DNA of 64,000 nucleotides, from assembly GCF_041583835.1 (NCBI RefSeq), contig NZ_JBFHFC010000009.1:26786-90785 (forward strand), read 5' to 3'. The position numbers and the translations under genes were made by a program. Under the pieces are notes generated by a model. That model saw only the letters and a list, made by a program, of their open reading frames with translations. It ran no database searches and was not told the DNA's origin. The stretch's first letter is position 1. The number at the start of each line of letters is the position of its first letter. Below are positions 43,823-53,233 of this stretch, one piece after another. Origin of the DNA: Thiomicrorhabdus sp041583835 (GTDB lineage Bacteria > Pseudomonadota > Gammaproteobacteria > Thiomicrospirales > Thiomicrospiraceae).

Positions 43823-44338
43823 TTACCATACCAGTGGTTTATAGCCTTCTTCCTGTAATTCCATCAGTGCAGCGGCACCGACTTCAGCGTATTCCGCAAA
43901 CGGGCGCATATCCGATTGCGACCAGTGAACGGTATTCATGGTATTGCCACAGGCAATCCAACGCACGTTATAGTCTTTTGCAAAGCTTTCAACACGCTCG
44001 TAGGTCAGAGGGTCGACTTCACGTTTCGGTTTTTTGGCAAGTACATGCAAGCCGGGACCGATGGCTACCACTGCGATATCGACATTGTCGCCATAGCGTT
44101 TAATCATCGCCTGGATCGAGTTTAAAATTGCATGCTGGTATCCTGCATCGGCTTTGTTCCACATATAAACCGCTTTATGCTCCGCCGGATCTCCGGGAAA
44201 ACGGTCGCTTGGTGGATCCTGAAGTTCCGGTACCGGCTTCAATTTGAAATCACTCGGGGCTGCCGTGGTGTCCGCTGCCTGACTTAATCCTGTGAATAGG
44301 GTAAGGCAGACGATTAAGGTAGTGGTTAGCAAGCGCAT
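43823..44338 (-). CDS. Periplasmic DsrE/DsrF-like family protein (171 aa)
   Basis: A signal peptide (about 1-21, QAA) is followed by a DsrE/F-like domain. Conserved pieces are AVYMWNKADAGYQHAILNSI, VDIAVVAIGPGL and, near the C-terminus, VRWIACGNTM, whose cysteine occupies the position used for sulfur transfer in the family. Cytoplasmic relatives bind sulfur as persulfide; this one is exported, so it may handle sulfur compounds in the periplasm. AGGAG precedes the ATG. The actual substrate is not known. Confidence 0.85.
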   Translation of the reverse strand: MRLLTTTLIVCLTLFTGLSQAADTTAAPSDFKLKPVPELQDPPSDRFPGDPAEHKAVYMWNKADAGYQHAILNSIQAMIKRYGDNVDIAVVAIGPGLHVLAKKPKREVDPLTYERVESFAKDYNVRWIACGNTMNTVHWSQSDMRPFAEYAEVGAAALMELQEEGYKPLVW

Positions 44339-44497
44339 TTTAAACTCCTAAAATAAGAATTACGTTTTACTATTATACTGGGCTTTTACGAGGATTGTTT
44401 TATATGCATTATAGAATCGGCTTATACTGCTGCGCTATCGTTCCCTATCGGAATCGATTAACATACTGCATTTAGAGCAACCATCGAGAGAAACACT

Positions 44498-44797
44498 ATG
44501 CTGCTACAACCTCAAATTGAACAGGCTATTCGCGAAAATTTTCAGGTCGATTTTATGGAATTGCAGAACGAAAGCCACATGCACGCAGGTCCGGCTGCCG
44601 AGTCGCACTTTAAATTGACATTGGTTTCCGAAGACTTTAGCGGATTGAGCAAGGTGAAGCGTCAGCAGTCGGTGTATCGTGCATTAAACGCATTGATGCC
44701 GCAATTTCATGCCTTGGCTTTACATACTTATACGCCGCAAGAGTGGCAGGAAGTCGGGACGGCACCGGCATCGCCGAAGTGCGGCGGCGGTCATTAA
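44498..44797 (+). CDS. bolA: BolA family protein (99 aa)
   Basis: BolA-type proteins partner with monothiol glutaredoxins in iron-sulfur trafficking and affect cell shape. The fold signature is complete: NESHMHAGPAAESHFKLTLVS, with the conserved HMH-G region, and RQQSVYRALNALM, with the helix-turn-helix-like segment. A GAGAG ribosome binding site precedes the ATG. The C-terminal tail has a Gly/His/Cys cluster (KCGGGH), somewhat unlike E. coli BolA. No glutaredoxin gene is adjacent. Confidence 0.93.
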   Translation: MLLQPQIEQAIRENFQVDFMELQNESHMHAGPAAESHFKLTLVSEDFSGLSKVKRQQSVYRALNALMPQFHALALHTYTPQEWQEVGTAPASPKCGGGH

Positions 44798-44854
44798 AAG
44801 TCGATCTTGATTTTCCCGACAAAGCCGCCGGGAAGGCCGGGTTTATAAAACCAG

Positions 44855-44871
44855 GACACCGCAACGGTGTC
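44855..44871. repeat. Hairpin between bolA and a convergent membrane-protein gene
   Basis: GACACCG-CAA-CGGTGTC is a 7-bp stem with a 3-nt loop. The minus strand shows a short TTTT after it, so it could be a weak terminator for the reverse gene. Confidence 0.45.
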
Positions 44872-44903
44872 TAAACGGCTAAAGCTTAAGCGTGCCGGTA
44901 CCG

Positions 44904-45479
44904 TTATTCTTGGTCGTATTCTTCTAAATAGTCTTCCGGTGCGATTTCGGGATGGTGCAGATACCAGATGCGGGTGAATTTTTCCGAATCCAGTTTATTT
45001 TGCAACAGCACAATCGCTTGAATGTATTGGTCGATATACAGATAACGCCCTTTACGCAACGACTGCCATAAATGACGGTACTTCACCGGAAGAAAGTGTT
45101 TGAAATGCGGTATTAAACCGAATTCGCCTTCCGTTGACGCGATGCGTTCCATGACCAGGTTTCGGGCACGAATGCGGAATTGTTGGTCGTATTGGTCAAG
45201 CAGCTTGGCGACGAAGTAGACTAAGCCTGCAGAAATCAGGAAGCTGGCGATCAAGTAGCCTGAAATAAAAGCGCCGATCAAAGTAAACGCCACTAACAGC
45301 ACGGCACTGACCGGAATGGTCAAAATCGAAATCCACTGTTTATTGCCTTTCAATTCATTGGCGACGGCGCTGATGTCGAATTGAGTGACATTAACCGCAT
45401 GCAAACGCTCCAGCATCTCTTCGGCGAGCGGGATGGCCGGCGGGTTGTCGTTTTCCAAATTGTCCGTTGTTGTATCCAT
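44904..45479 (-). CDS. Uncharacterised membrane protein with two TM helices (191 aa)
   Basis: I do not recognise this family. Residues about 50-95 form two adjacent hydrophobic helices (ILTIPVSAVLLVAFTLIGAF and a second). An acidic N-terminal part and a long soluble C-terminal part rich in aromatic and basic residues flank them, with LHHPEIAPEDYLEE near the end. No signal peptide is seen. It lies 39 nt after apaH and could be the last gene of the lptD-surA-pdxA-ksgA-apaH block. Confidence 0.7.
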   Translation of the reverse strand: MDTTTDNLENDNPPAIPLAEEMLERLHAVNVTQFDISAVANELKGNKQWISILTIPVSAVLLVAFTLIGAFISGYLIASFLISAGLVYFVAKLLDQYDQQFRIRARNLVMERIASTEGEFGLIPHFKHFLPVKYRHLWQSLRKGRYLYIDQYIQAIVLLQNKLDSEKFTRIWYLHHPEIAPEDYLEEYDQE

Positions 45480-45518
45480 AATGTTTCGTCAATCCATTCA
45501 TCCGTTTTAACGGCTGAT

Positions 45519-46376
45519 TTATGTTTTTTTGATTTTTTTCTCTTTGGGTTTGCACTGTTGTTCACACTCTAACGTATGACGACGTTTGCTTTCCAGGCAG
45601 TAAGCAGTAAGCTTGCCACCCCATAAGCATCCGGTGTCGGTAGAGTGGACATGATAGGCATCGATCTCGCCAAGTGTCGACCAGTGGCCGAAAAATATCT
45701 CATGGGTTTTATTTTTACGATCGGGAAATACGAACCAAGGATCGTATTCCGTTGCTTGCTTGCCGGGTGAGGATTTTATTTTCAACTCTAATTTGCCGTT
45801 GGCATTGCAGTAGCGCATGCGTGCGAAGGCATTAACGATATAGCGAATTCGATTCCAGCCGGTCAAAGTGTCTTCCCATTCATCCGGCTCGCTACCGAAC
45901 AGGTGTTCGGTAATAAACGTCTGCCAATCGGAGCCTTGCAGGTGAGCTTCGACTTCTTTGGCCAGTTGCAGCGCTTGGGAAATCGACCATTGCGGCGGGA
46001 TGCCGGCGTGCACCATGACCGAGTTGTATATCGGGTGACTGACCATGAGCGGTTGTCGGCGTAACCAGTCGATCAACTCGGGGGCGTCTTTGGCGTCGAA
46101 AATCGGGTCGAGCGTGTCCGACCTGGATTGAAAACGCTTCAGCCCCGAATAGGCGGCGAGCAGATGAAAATCATGGTTCCCCAGCACCATATCGGCACGG
46201 CCTTGCTGTTGTAAGGTTTTGACGAACCTCAAGCATTCAAGCGATTTAGGGCCGCGGTTGACGATGTCTCCGACAAACCAGAGGTGGTCATTTTCGGGTT
46301 GATAGTCAATCTGTTTAAGCAGGGCTTGAAGTTCATCGTAACAGCCTTGTAAATCGCCAATGACGTAGGTTGCCAT
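45519..46376 (-). CDS. apaH: Diadenosine tetraphosphatase ApaH (285 aa)
   Basis: ApaH splits Ap4A symmetrically to two ADP and removes 5' caps built with Np4. The calcineurin-like motifs are all there: GDLQGCYDEL (D-x-x-G), GDIVNRGP (D-x-x-x-R-G), GNHD and VHAGIPP. The length is near the E. coli enzyme (280 aa), with a basic Lys-rich tail extension. It follows ksgA after 62 nt. E. coli has apaG between these two; it is not present here. Confidence 0.95.
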   Translation of the reverse strand: MATYVIGDLQGCYDELQALLKQIDYQPENDHLWFVGDIVNRGPKSLECLRFVKTLQQQGRADMVLGNHDFHLLAAYSGLKRFQSRSDTLDPIFDAKDAPELIDWLRRQPLMVSHPIYNSVMVHAGIPPQWSISQALQLAKEVEAHLQGSDWQTFITEHLFGSEPDEWEDTLTGWNRIRYIVNAFARMRYCNANGKLELKIKSSPGKQATEYDPWFVFPDRKNKTHEIFFGHWSTLGEIDAYHVHSTDTGCLWGGKLTAYCLESKRRHTLECEQQCKPKEKKIKKT

Positions 46377-46438
46377 AGTTGTGAAATTCCTTTATTGCCG
46401 TCCGCTTATATCTGGGTTGGTCGAGTCTTTGTCCGCAA

Positions 46439-47239
46439 TCAGGCGGGTACTTGTAATTTTGTATATAGATTAGCAAGTCTGACGAATTGTTCAACCGTTA
46501 AACTTTCGGCCCGCGCGCTCGGTTCGATGCCGCAGGACTCAATCTGTTCCGCATCCAGCCAACCTTTCAAGGTATTGCGCAGGGTTTTGCGTTTTTGACT
46601 GAAGGCCTGTTTGACCACATCGGCAAACTGTTTCTCGTCGTCTGCAATGAACGGTTTGGTTTGATAAGGCACCAGACGCACGATGGCCGAATCCACTTTG
46701 GGAGGCGGCGTGAAATTTTCCGGACCGACGGTGAACAGGTATTCGGTTTCGCAGGCGTATTGCAGCATAACGCTTAAACGCCCGTAAGCCTTGATGCCCG
46801 GCTGTGCGGTAATACGGTCCACCACCTCTTTTTGAAGCATAAAGTGCATGTCTCGAATATGTTCGGCATAATTCAGTAGATGGAACAATAACGGACTTGA
46901 AATGTTGTACGGCAGGTTGCCGACCACGCGCAGGATTTGTTCCCCTTCGCTCAACAGGGTGGCGTAGTCGAACGCCAGCGCGTCGGTATGATGCAGATTA
47001 AAGGCCGGATTGGATGAGAAGCGGCGGGTTAATGGCGCAATCAAGTCACTGTCGATTTCGATGATGTCCAGTTTTCTGACAACGTCGAGCAGCGGGGCGG
47101 TTAAAGCCGCTTCACCGGGACCGATTTCTACCATGTGGTCGTCGGCTTTGGGGCGAATCGAGGCGACGATCTGCTGAATGACTCTCGGGTTATTAAGAAA
47201 GTTCTGTCCAAACTGCTTCTTGTGTTTGTGTCCGGCCAT
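46439..47239 (-). CDS. rsmA: 16S rRNA dimethyladenosine transferase KsgA/RsmA (266 aa)
   Basis: KsgA dimethylates A1518 and A1519 of 16S rRNA late in 30S assembly. The Rossmann methyltransferase motif GPGEAALT and the catalytic NLPYNISSPLL motif are intact, and the N-terminus (KKQFGQNFL) is canonical. AAGGA lies 6 nt before the ATG. It is in the conserved block pdxA-ksgA-apaH. Confidence 0.97.
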   Translation of the reverse strand: MAGHKHKKQFGQNFLNNPRVIQQIVASIRPKADDHMVEIGPGEAALTAPLLDVVRKLDIIEIDSDLIAPLTRRFSSNPAFNLHHTDALAFDYATLLSEGEQILRVVGNLPYNISSPLLFHLLNYAEHIRDMHFMLQKEVVDRITAQPGIKAYGRLSVMLQYACETEYLFTVGPENFTPPPKVDSAIVRLVPYQTKPFIADDEKQFADVVKQAFSQKRKTLRNTLKGWLDAEQIESCGIEPSARAESLTVEQFVRLANLYTKLQVPA

Positions 47240-47266
47240 TTATGGTCCTTGTTTCTTGTTGGTTTA

Positions 47267-48250
47267 TTACGTTCGCGGAGCGTGGATCATTTCCAGCGCA
47301 ACCTCGATGGCGTAACGGAAACTTCGGTCGTCGGCTTTGCCGCTGCCAGCCAGATCCAGTGCCGTACCGTGATCGACCGAGGTGCGTACAAACGGTAATC
47401 CCAAGGTGATGTTGACCGCATTGCCGAAGCCCATGTGTTTGAGTACCGGTAGACCTTGGTCGTGATACATAGCCACCACCGCATCGGCGTGCGCCAGATA
47501 TTTAGGGGTGAATAAGGTGTCGGCCGGCAGAGGCCCGTTAAGATTCATTTCGCTTCTAAGTCTTTCAAGAACCGGTTCGATGACGTCGATCTCTTCACGT
47601 CCCATGTGACCGTTTTCCCCAGCGTGCGGGTTTAAACCTGCAACCAGGATATGCGGTTCGGCAATGCCGAACTGTTCGACCAGAGAACGATGAGTAATGC
47701 TGAGGATTTCCGTCAACAGTGGCTGAGTGATGGCTTTCGGTACATCCGAGAGCGGCAGGTGTGTGGTTGCCAAAGCAACACGCAAGCCCGGCGTTGCCAG
47801 CATCATTACGACGCGTTCGGTTCCACTGTCTTCCGCCAGCAATTCGGTGTGACCGCTGAACGGCAATCCGGCTTCGTTGATGATGCCTTTATGAACCGGA
47901 CCGGTGACCATGCCGGCGAATTCGTCGTCCATACAGCCGCGTATGGCGCGTTTTAGCATGGTGACCACCGACATCGCGTTGGCGACGTTAAGTTGGCCGG
48001 GAACGACGGCCTCGGTAACCGGAACGTGTTCCAACGTCATCTGACCGCAACGGCTCGGCTCGGCTTCGGCGCGACTGTCGTAGGTTTTGATTTGGATTTC
48101 CATACCGAGCTGTTTGGCTCGTTGACGGATCACGTCGGCATCGCCGAGTACCACGAGTTCAACCGGCCAATCGGTTTGTGATAGCTGTAAAACCAGATCG
48201 GGGCCGATTCCGGCAGGTTCTCCCGAGGTGATTACCAGTCGTAAGGTCAT
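47267..48250 (-). CDS. pdxA: 4-hydroxythreonine-4-phosphate dehydrogenase PdxA (327 aa)
   Basis: PdxA oxidises 4-phosphohydroxy-L-threonine in pyridoxal phosphate synthesis. Motifs are SGEPAGIGPDL at the start, SGHTELLA, and VAMYHDQGLPVLKHM with the metal-binding histidines, then DHGTALDLAGSGKAD. GGAAG lies 5 nt before the ATG. It sits between surA and ksgA, the usual gammaproteobacterial order. Confidence 0.96.
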   Translation of the reverse strand: MTLRLVITSGEPAGIGPDLVLQLSQTDWPVELVVLGDADVIRQRAKQLGMEIQIKTYDSRAEAEPSRCGQMTLEHVPVTEAVVPGQLNVANAMSVVTMLKRAIRGCMDDEFAGMVTGPVHKGIINEAGLPFSGHTELLAEDSGTERVVMMLATPGLRVALATTHLPLSDVPKAITQPLLTEILSITHRSLVEQFGIAEPHILVAGLNPHAGENGHMGREEIDVIEPVLERLRSEMNLNGPLPADTLFTPKYLAHADAVVAMYHDQGLPVLKHMGFGNAVNITLGLPFVRTSVDHGTALDLAGSGKADDRSFRYAIEVALEMIHAPRT

Positions 48251-48275
48251 AAAAACTTCCTAATGCATCAAGAGA

Positions 48276-48306
48276 AGGCCGGTTGGAGTTCACACTCAAC
48301 CGGCCT
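48276..48306 (-). repeat. Strong hairpin between surA and pdxA
   Basis: AGGCCGGTTG and CAACCGGCCT (10-bp perfect arms) enclose a loop that can extend the stem by AGT/ACT with one bulged base. No T tract follows, so it is more likely an intercistronic stabiliser or partial terminator than a full stop. Confidence 0.65.
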
Positions 48307-48359
48307 AATGTTTCATCTAGCGGTTATTCTGAATTAACTCAGCTTAGCCAGCCGTGTCG

Positions 48360-49649
48360 TTAAATGCGAATGTCGATAAACGCATCGTCTTTAAGACGTC
48401 GTAGCCAAATCTCAAAGGTTTCGTTCGCTTTACGCATACGGATTTCATTAATGGCTTCTTGTCGCTGGTTGGCTTTGGTTGCACTGTATTGGCGCTCCTC
48501 CTCAAGGAAGAACAAAATCCATCCCTGATCGGTGGCGATCGGTGCGGCAACCTGGTTTGGAGAGATTTCGGAGAGGCGTTCCTTAAGTTCGAACGGCAAT
48601 TGCTCAAGCGTTTTCCAACCCAGGTCGCTGTTGGCGTTGACATCTTCGGGGATGTCGGCAAAGCGCTGTTTTAAGGCGTTGAATTCTTGTAACGTATGAG
48701 TGTCGGCGACAATTTGTTGGATGTCCATCGGGACTTCGGTTTGCTGGGTGGCGTTGTCACTCAAAATGATGAAGCGGTGCAAGTGGTATTGGGTAACCAT
48801 ATCGCTGTCTACATCGCGTTTGTCGATCAGTTTGATCAGGTGGAAACCGCTTGGGCTGCTGATGACCGGACTGACTTCCCCCGGTTTCAGGGTTGCCAGG
48901 GTATCGCTGAAGAATGTTGGAATCTGCTCGTTTTTCAGCCAGCCTAAATCACCGCCGGAAAGGGCTTTGCTGCCTTTAGAATAACGTACCGCCAGTTGAC
49001 TGAAAGATTCGCCGTTACGGATGCGTTGAGCTAAATCGTCAATCTGTTTTTTGGCCGCTTGGCGTTGCGCTTCGGTGGCCGATTCCGGCAGGGTGATCAA
49101 TAAGTGGCGCAAATGGTATTCGTAACGGCTGGTATCCAAGCTGTTACGTTGCAGATAGTTGTTGATTTCGTCTTCGGTCACCAAGGTGCGTCCGATCACT
49201 TCCTGTTCGCGTAGCTTTTGAATCAATAATTGTTCTTGAACCGTGTTGCGCAACTGGATGAAACCGTTCGGTCTTTCCATGTTCAAACGGTTGCGTAAAT
49301 CCATTAACGACATCTTGTTTTGAGTGGCGATTTGAACCAATTGTTGGTTAACCTCTTCGTCGCTGACACTCAATCCCAGTTTTTCGGCACGCTGCTTTTG
49401 CAGGATTTCCATAATAAGGTTGTCCAACACTTTCGCTTGCAGTTGGTGGATGTCATTGACCGGGATTTGCTTGGCTCGCAATTGTTGAAGCGTTTCTACG
49501 GTTTTTTGATCCAGTTCGCTTTTAAGAATGATCTGATCGTCGACCACGGCCACAACCTTGTCCAGCAGTTGGTCGGCATAGCTTAAGGGTGAAAGCGTCA
49601 TCAGCAGGGTAGCCAGTGATAAAAGCAGAGTTTTTGAAACCTTTGTCAT
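48360..49649 (-). CDS. surA: Periplasmic chaperone/peptidyl-prolyl isomerase SurA (429 aa)
   Basis: SurA escorts outer-membrane proteins, including LptD, through the periplasm. A signal peptide (about 1-25, ends SYA) is followed by the N-terminal chaperone domain with LLDKVVAVVDDQIILKSEL. Two parvulin domains come next; the first has RHLLI, GGDLGWL and HLIKL, and the second is more divergent with DLGWKTLEQLP. The length agrees with E. coli (428 aa). It lies 44 nt after lptD, its main client. Confidence 0.96.
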   Translation of the reverse strand: MTKVSKTLLLSLATLLMTLSPLSYADQLLDKVVAVVDDQIILKSELDQKTVETLQQLRAKQIPVNDIHQLQAKVLDNLIMEILQKQRAEKLGLSVSDEEVNQQLVQIATQNKMSLMDLRNRLNMERPNGFIQLRNTVQEQLLIQKLREQEVIGRTLVTEDEINNYLQRNSLDTSRYEYHLRHLLITLPESATEAQRQAAKKQIDDLAQRIRNGESFSQLAVRYSKGSKALSGGDLGWLKNEQIPTFFSDTLATLKPGEVSPVISSPSGFHLIKLIDKRDVDSDMVTQYHLHRFIILSDNATQQTEVPMDIQQIVADTHTLQEFNALKQRFADIPEDVNANSDLGWKTLEQLPFELKERLSEISPNQVAAPIATDQGWILFFLEEERQYSATKANQRQEAINEIRMRKANETFEIWLRRLKDDAFIDIRI

Positions 49650-49693
49650 TACAAGACCTATTCAATGTTTGAAGTGTTAATCATTCAAATGGG

Positions 49694-52033
49694 TTAAAAG
49701 TTCAGTTTTTTATTCAAGTAATCTTTAAACGAAGAGTCGGTGCTACTCAAGCCTTTAAATTCGATTAAGAACTGGACGCTGTAATTATACAGACCATTTT
49801 CCAGTTGTGTCTCTTCTACCGAGAATTCTCCCGCCCAACAGCAGTTGTCATAGCGTAATGCATGTTGTACTTCGTTACGCACTTCGTTGGTGAAGTCGTA
49901 ATTCCAGTAGGTACCGATCTCCCAACGCGGAGAAAGTTTGTAGGTAAGGCCGGCTGCCAAAGTCGCTTTTGCATTGGGCAGGTTGTTGTTGCTGAGGGTG
50001 TGGTTCAACAGTAACTTGCTGTCCTTTGAAAGATTCCAGCGCAGGCGGCTGTTGGCGTTAACCAGTTCGGTGTCCTCTCTGGAGAACTGGCTGGTCGAAT
50101 AGAGATAGAGATCCGGAGTGGTCATGCCCAGTTTGACGAAATAATCGGATTGTTCCGCGGTCAAAGGTTCGGTTCCGGTCAGTGTGACTTTTCGATCTTC
50201 CAGATAGAAAATCTGTCCGATACCCGCTTCCAGGAACGGGGCGCCGGATTCTGTCAGGATTTTGCTGGTTAATGCGGCGGAAACCTGCGTGGTGTCGCCG
50301 ATACGGTCGTAACCGGAGAAACGGTTTAACGAGAACAGGTTGGAAAAGTGCAAACTCTGCGTGGTGGTGTCGAACAGCGGTACATTGGACTGATTGACGT
50401 AAGGTACATGCAGGTATTGCAGTTCCGGTTCCAAAGTCTGAATGTAGTTTTTACCCGCCAGGCTGAAATCCCTTTCGAACACCAATCCGCCGTTAAGGGC
50501 GTATTGCATTACCGTATGGTCGAGCGTATCTTCGCCGGTCGTATTGTTGCCGTTGTCGTGCATCGCATAATTTAGATGATTGGCTGCGACCAAGGCTTTA
50601 AGGTGACCGTAGGATTGGTTGATTGAATAGCTTAATTGCGGCACCAGACGCGTACGCAACGCCTCCGGTTTTGTGTGGCTGCTTAGCGGTACGTCGAATT
50701 CGGTTGCTTCGGTGGTCAGGTTGAATTGCAGGTCGCCGAAATCTTTGTTGTACAGCATGCCGATTTCCGGTCTTTTTTCGTAGTTGACCGGTGCATCGTG
50801 CAGGCGCAGGTAACTATAGACCTGCGCATAGGCCTGTAGATTATCCTGGCGATAATTTAATTTCATGTAGCGCGGCGTACTGGTGACGGTTTTTAAAGCA
50901 TTTTCCACCGGAATGTCGGCAAAAAAGTTTTCGTCCGAAGCTTCGTGCCAGAGAATGTTGCTGCTAAAGCCGTGTCCCCAGTTTTGGTTGGCAATCAACT
51001 TGGCGCGCCAGCGCTGTTCGATGGTGTCGCCGTAGACGACGTCTCCGTTGTTTATATAAGCTAACCCTTCGTCGGCGGTTTTAGCGTCGTTCAAGGCGGT
51101 TAGAGTCAATTCGGCCGAGTGGCGAACCGATCCGGATTTTTGAAGATAGCGGAATTCGTTTTCCAGCACCGGCCCTCGGTTTTCCATATACATCAGCGTC
51201 AGGGTGTCGTCGTAATTCGGGGCTAGATTAAAGTAGTAAGGCAGTTTGACGTAGAAGCTGGAAGAGTCGTCGGTAATGGATTTGTAGCTGCCGAATTCAG
51301 GAATCAGCAAGCCGCTGGCGCGATCGTCCAACGGGAAGTTGAAGTAGGGGGTGTAAAAAACCGGCACATCATGGAAGAACAGTACCGTGTTTTTACCGTA
51401 TACACGTCGGGTTTTATTATTGATTTCCAGGTTTTCGAATTCGAGTTCCCAGGCGACCTTGCCGTTTTTAATCTGTTGTTTATTATCCACTGAACCCGAT
51501 TCTGCCTGTTCTTTGATCTGCTCGATCGGGCAGGTGGTAAAGGTGGCGTTTTGCAGATTGGCCACTTCGCTGTTTTTATCCAGATCGATGGTTCGGGCGT
51601 GACCGTGGGCACGACTTGGTTTGATCTGGTAGCGAGTGGCATTGAGCTGAGCGGTTTTTTGCTGTTGGTCGACTTGGGCGTGATCTGCCGTGATGACCAA
51701 GTCTTCACGGTGAAATTCGACCTGGCCGAAAATTTGTGCTTTCTTTTGTGCTTTCTCATAGAGAATTTCGTCACCCAATACCACCATGCCCGGCTGAGTG
51801 ATGACGGCGGAACCGGTCAGCTTAAGGAGGTTGCTATCGGGCTGGGTCAATTCATCGGCTTGCAGTTCGGTCGGTCGGTCTTTCTCGGTTGATGGCGGAA
51901 TGTCCTGCAACGGTACGATCCACTGCGGCTTGCAGTCAATAGGCGGCTGGGCCTGAACAAGCGGCGAGACTCCGATCAAGCTCAACAAGCTTACCGAAAA
52001 TAAACGTTTATGGCCGTAAACGATTCGGTTCAT
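49694..52033 (-). CDS. lptD: LPS-assembly protein LptD (about 779 aa)
   Basis: LptD is the outer-membrane barrel that, with LptE, inserts lipopolysaccharide. The N-terminal part is OstA-like (ADELTQPDSNLLKLTGSAVI), and the remainder is a large barrel ending in aromatic NF. Four cysteines are placed as in E. coli LptD (IDCKPQ near the N-terminus, TTCPIE, and the adjacent pair in DNCCWAGEF), which form the two long-range disulfides needed for maturation. DsbC is encoded in the same window. The start is uncertain: ATGs at 52033, 52048, 52063 and 52105 lack well-spaced ribosome binding sites. 52033 gives the cleanest signal peptide. Confidence 0.93.
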   Translation of the reverse strand: MNRIVYGHKRLFSVSLLSLIGVSPLVQAQPPIDCKPQWIVPLQDIPPSTEKDRPTELQADELTQPDSNLLKLTGSAVITQPGMVVLGDEILYEKAQKKAQIFGQVEFHREDLVITADHAQVDQQQKTAQLNATRYQIKPSRAHGHARTIDLDKNSEVANLQNATFTTCPIEQIKEQAESGSVDNKQQIKNGKVAWELEFENLEINNKTRRVYGKNTVLFFHDVPVFYTPYFNFPLDDRASGLLIPEFGSYKSITDDSSSFYVKLPYYFNLAPNYDDTLTLMYMENRGPVLENEFRYLQKSGSVRHSAELTLTALNDAKTADEGLAYINNGDVVYGDTIEQRWRAKLIANQNWGHGFSSNILWHEASDENFFADIPVENALKTVTSTPRYMKLNYRQDNLQAYAQVYSYLRLHDAPVNYEKRPEIGMLYNKDFGDLQFNLTTEATEFDVPLSSHTKPEALRTRLVPQLSYSINQSYGHLKALVAANHLNYAMHDNGNNTTGEDTLDHTVMQYALNGGLVFERDFSLAGKNYIQTLEPELQYLHVPYVNQSNVPLFDTTTQSLHFSNLFSLNRFSGYDRIGDTTQVSAALTSKILTESGAPFLEAGIGQIFYLEDRKVTLTGTEPLTAEQSDYFVKLGMTTPDLYLYSTSQFSREDTELVNANSRLRWNLSKDSKLLLNHTLSNNNLPNAKATLAAGLTYKLSPRWEIGTYWNYDFTNEVRNEVQHALRYDNCCWAGEFSVEETQLENGLYNYSVQFLIEFKGLSSTDSSFKDYLNKKLNF

Positions 52034-52162
52034 GTGGGGTAAGCGCATTCTCCCCGTTTGCATGGCGTTCGAAAGTCTGTGAAAGTGGCGAATCAAGTTT
52101 GACATCAAGCAGAGAATCATTAATTATTCGTAAATTGTTTATTTTAACCGAGTATTTCCTTT

Positions 52163-53209
52163 ATGAATGAAAGATTTCAACGGATGTTGGAGTGGCTGGA
52201 AGATCAGCCTTTACTAGCGGGCTGCGACGTGTCAACTCCGGTTCCGGCATCCAGTGACGCCAGTTTTAGACGCTACTTCCGTATTCAAGTCACTCGACCG
52301 AATGACGAAGCGACCAGTTATATCATTATGGATGCACCGACCGAGCACGAAGATTGTCGTCCGTTCATCGAGGTTTCCGATCAGCTGGTGAAAATGGGCT
52401 TGCAGGTGCCCGAAGTGCTGGCACAGGATTTACAGCAGGGATTTTTGTTGTTGACCGATCTGGGTTCGACGACTTATCTATCGGTACTAGCGTCGGCGGA
52501 TGAATCCGAAGCCGACCGTTTATATCAGGATGCTTTAAGCGCGTTGGTGACGTTGCAACAAAAAGGCCATAAAGCGGCAGAGGTTTTGCCGCCTTACGAC
52601 GCCAAGTTGCTGGATACCGAAATGAACTTGTTTTCCGATTGGTTATTGGCGACGCATTTGGAAATGCCGTTGGGTAAATTGGCTGCGCACGACTGGGCGG
52701 AAGTCAAAAACGTTTTGCAGCAGTCAGCGTTAAGCCAGCCTAAAACGTATGTGCATCGTGACTATCACAGCCGAAATCTGATGGTGACGCCGCAGCATAA
52801 TCCCGGTATTTTGGATTTTCAGGACGCGGTACACGGGCCTTTGACCTACGATGCGGTTTCGTTGTTGCGCGACTGTTATATTGCATGGCCGGCCGAGCAA
52901 GTGGTGGAATGGCAAAGAAGTTATTTCTTGCAACTTTGCGAGGCGGGCTTATTGAATAAAGACGAATGGAACGGGTTCCGCAAATCGATGGATTTGATGG
53001 GCATTCAGCGCCATCTGAAAGCGTCCGGTATCTTTGCGCGTTTGTATCACCGTGACGGTAAAGACGGCTATCTGAACGATATTCCATTGACCTTGCAGTA
53101 TATTGTGCAGGTCGGTTCACAGTATCCGCAATTGAAAACCTTGGTGGACTTGGTGGAAAGCCGGGTTCTACCGCATGCGGTTTTGCAGCATAAAATCCTT
53201 GATTTTTAA
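52163..53209 (+). CDS. amgK: N-acetylmuramate/N-acetylglucosamine kinase AmgK (348 aa)
   Basis: AmgK phosphorylates the anomeric position of MurNAc during cell-wall recycling, bypassing de novo UDP-MurNAc synthesis. It belongs to the APH/choline-kinase fold: VHRDYHSRNLM (catalytic loop H-x-D-x-x-x-x-N) and GILDFQDAVHGP (D-F). It is divergent from lptD and followed by murU, the arrangement known from Pseudomonas putida. No obvious ribosome binding site precedes the ATG. Confidence 0.93.
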   Translation: MNERFQRMLEWLEDQPLLAGCDVSTPVPASSDASFRRYFRIQVTRPNDEATSYIIMDAPTEHEDCRPFIEVSDQLVKMGLQVPEVLAQDLQQGFLLLTDLGSTTYLSVLASADESEADRLYQDALSALVTLQQKGHKAAEVLPPYDAKLLDTEMNLFSDWLLATHLEMPLGKLAAHDWAEVKNVLQQSALSQPKTYVHRDYHSRNLMVTPQHNPGILDFQDAVHGPLTYDAVSLLRDCYIAWPAEQVVEWQRSYFLQLCEAGLLNKDEWNGFRKSMDLMGIQRHLKASGIFARLYHRDGKDGYLNDIPLTLQYIVQVGSQYPQLKTLVDLVESRVLPHAVLQHKILDF

Positions 53210-53233
53210 ATCAACCCTAAACCAAGAGAGTCT

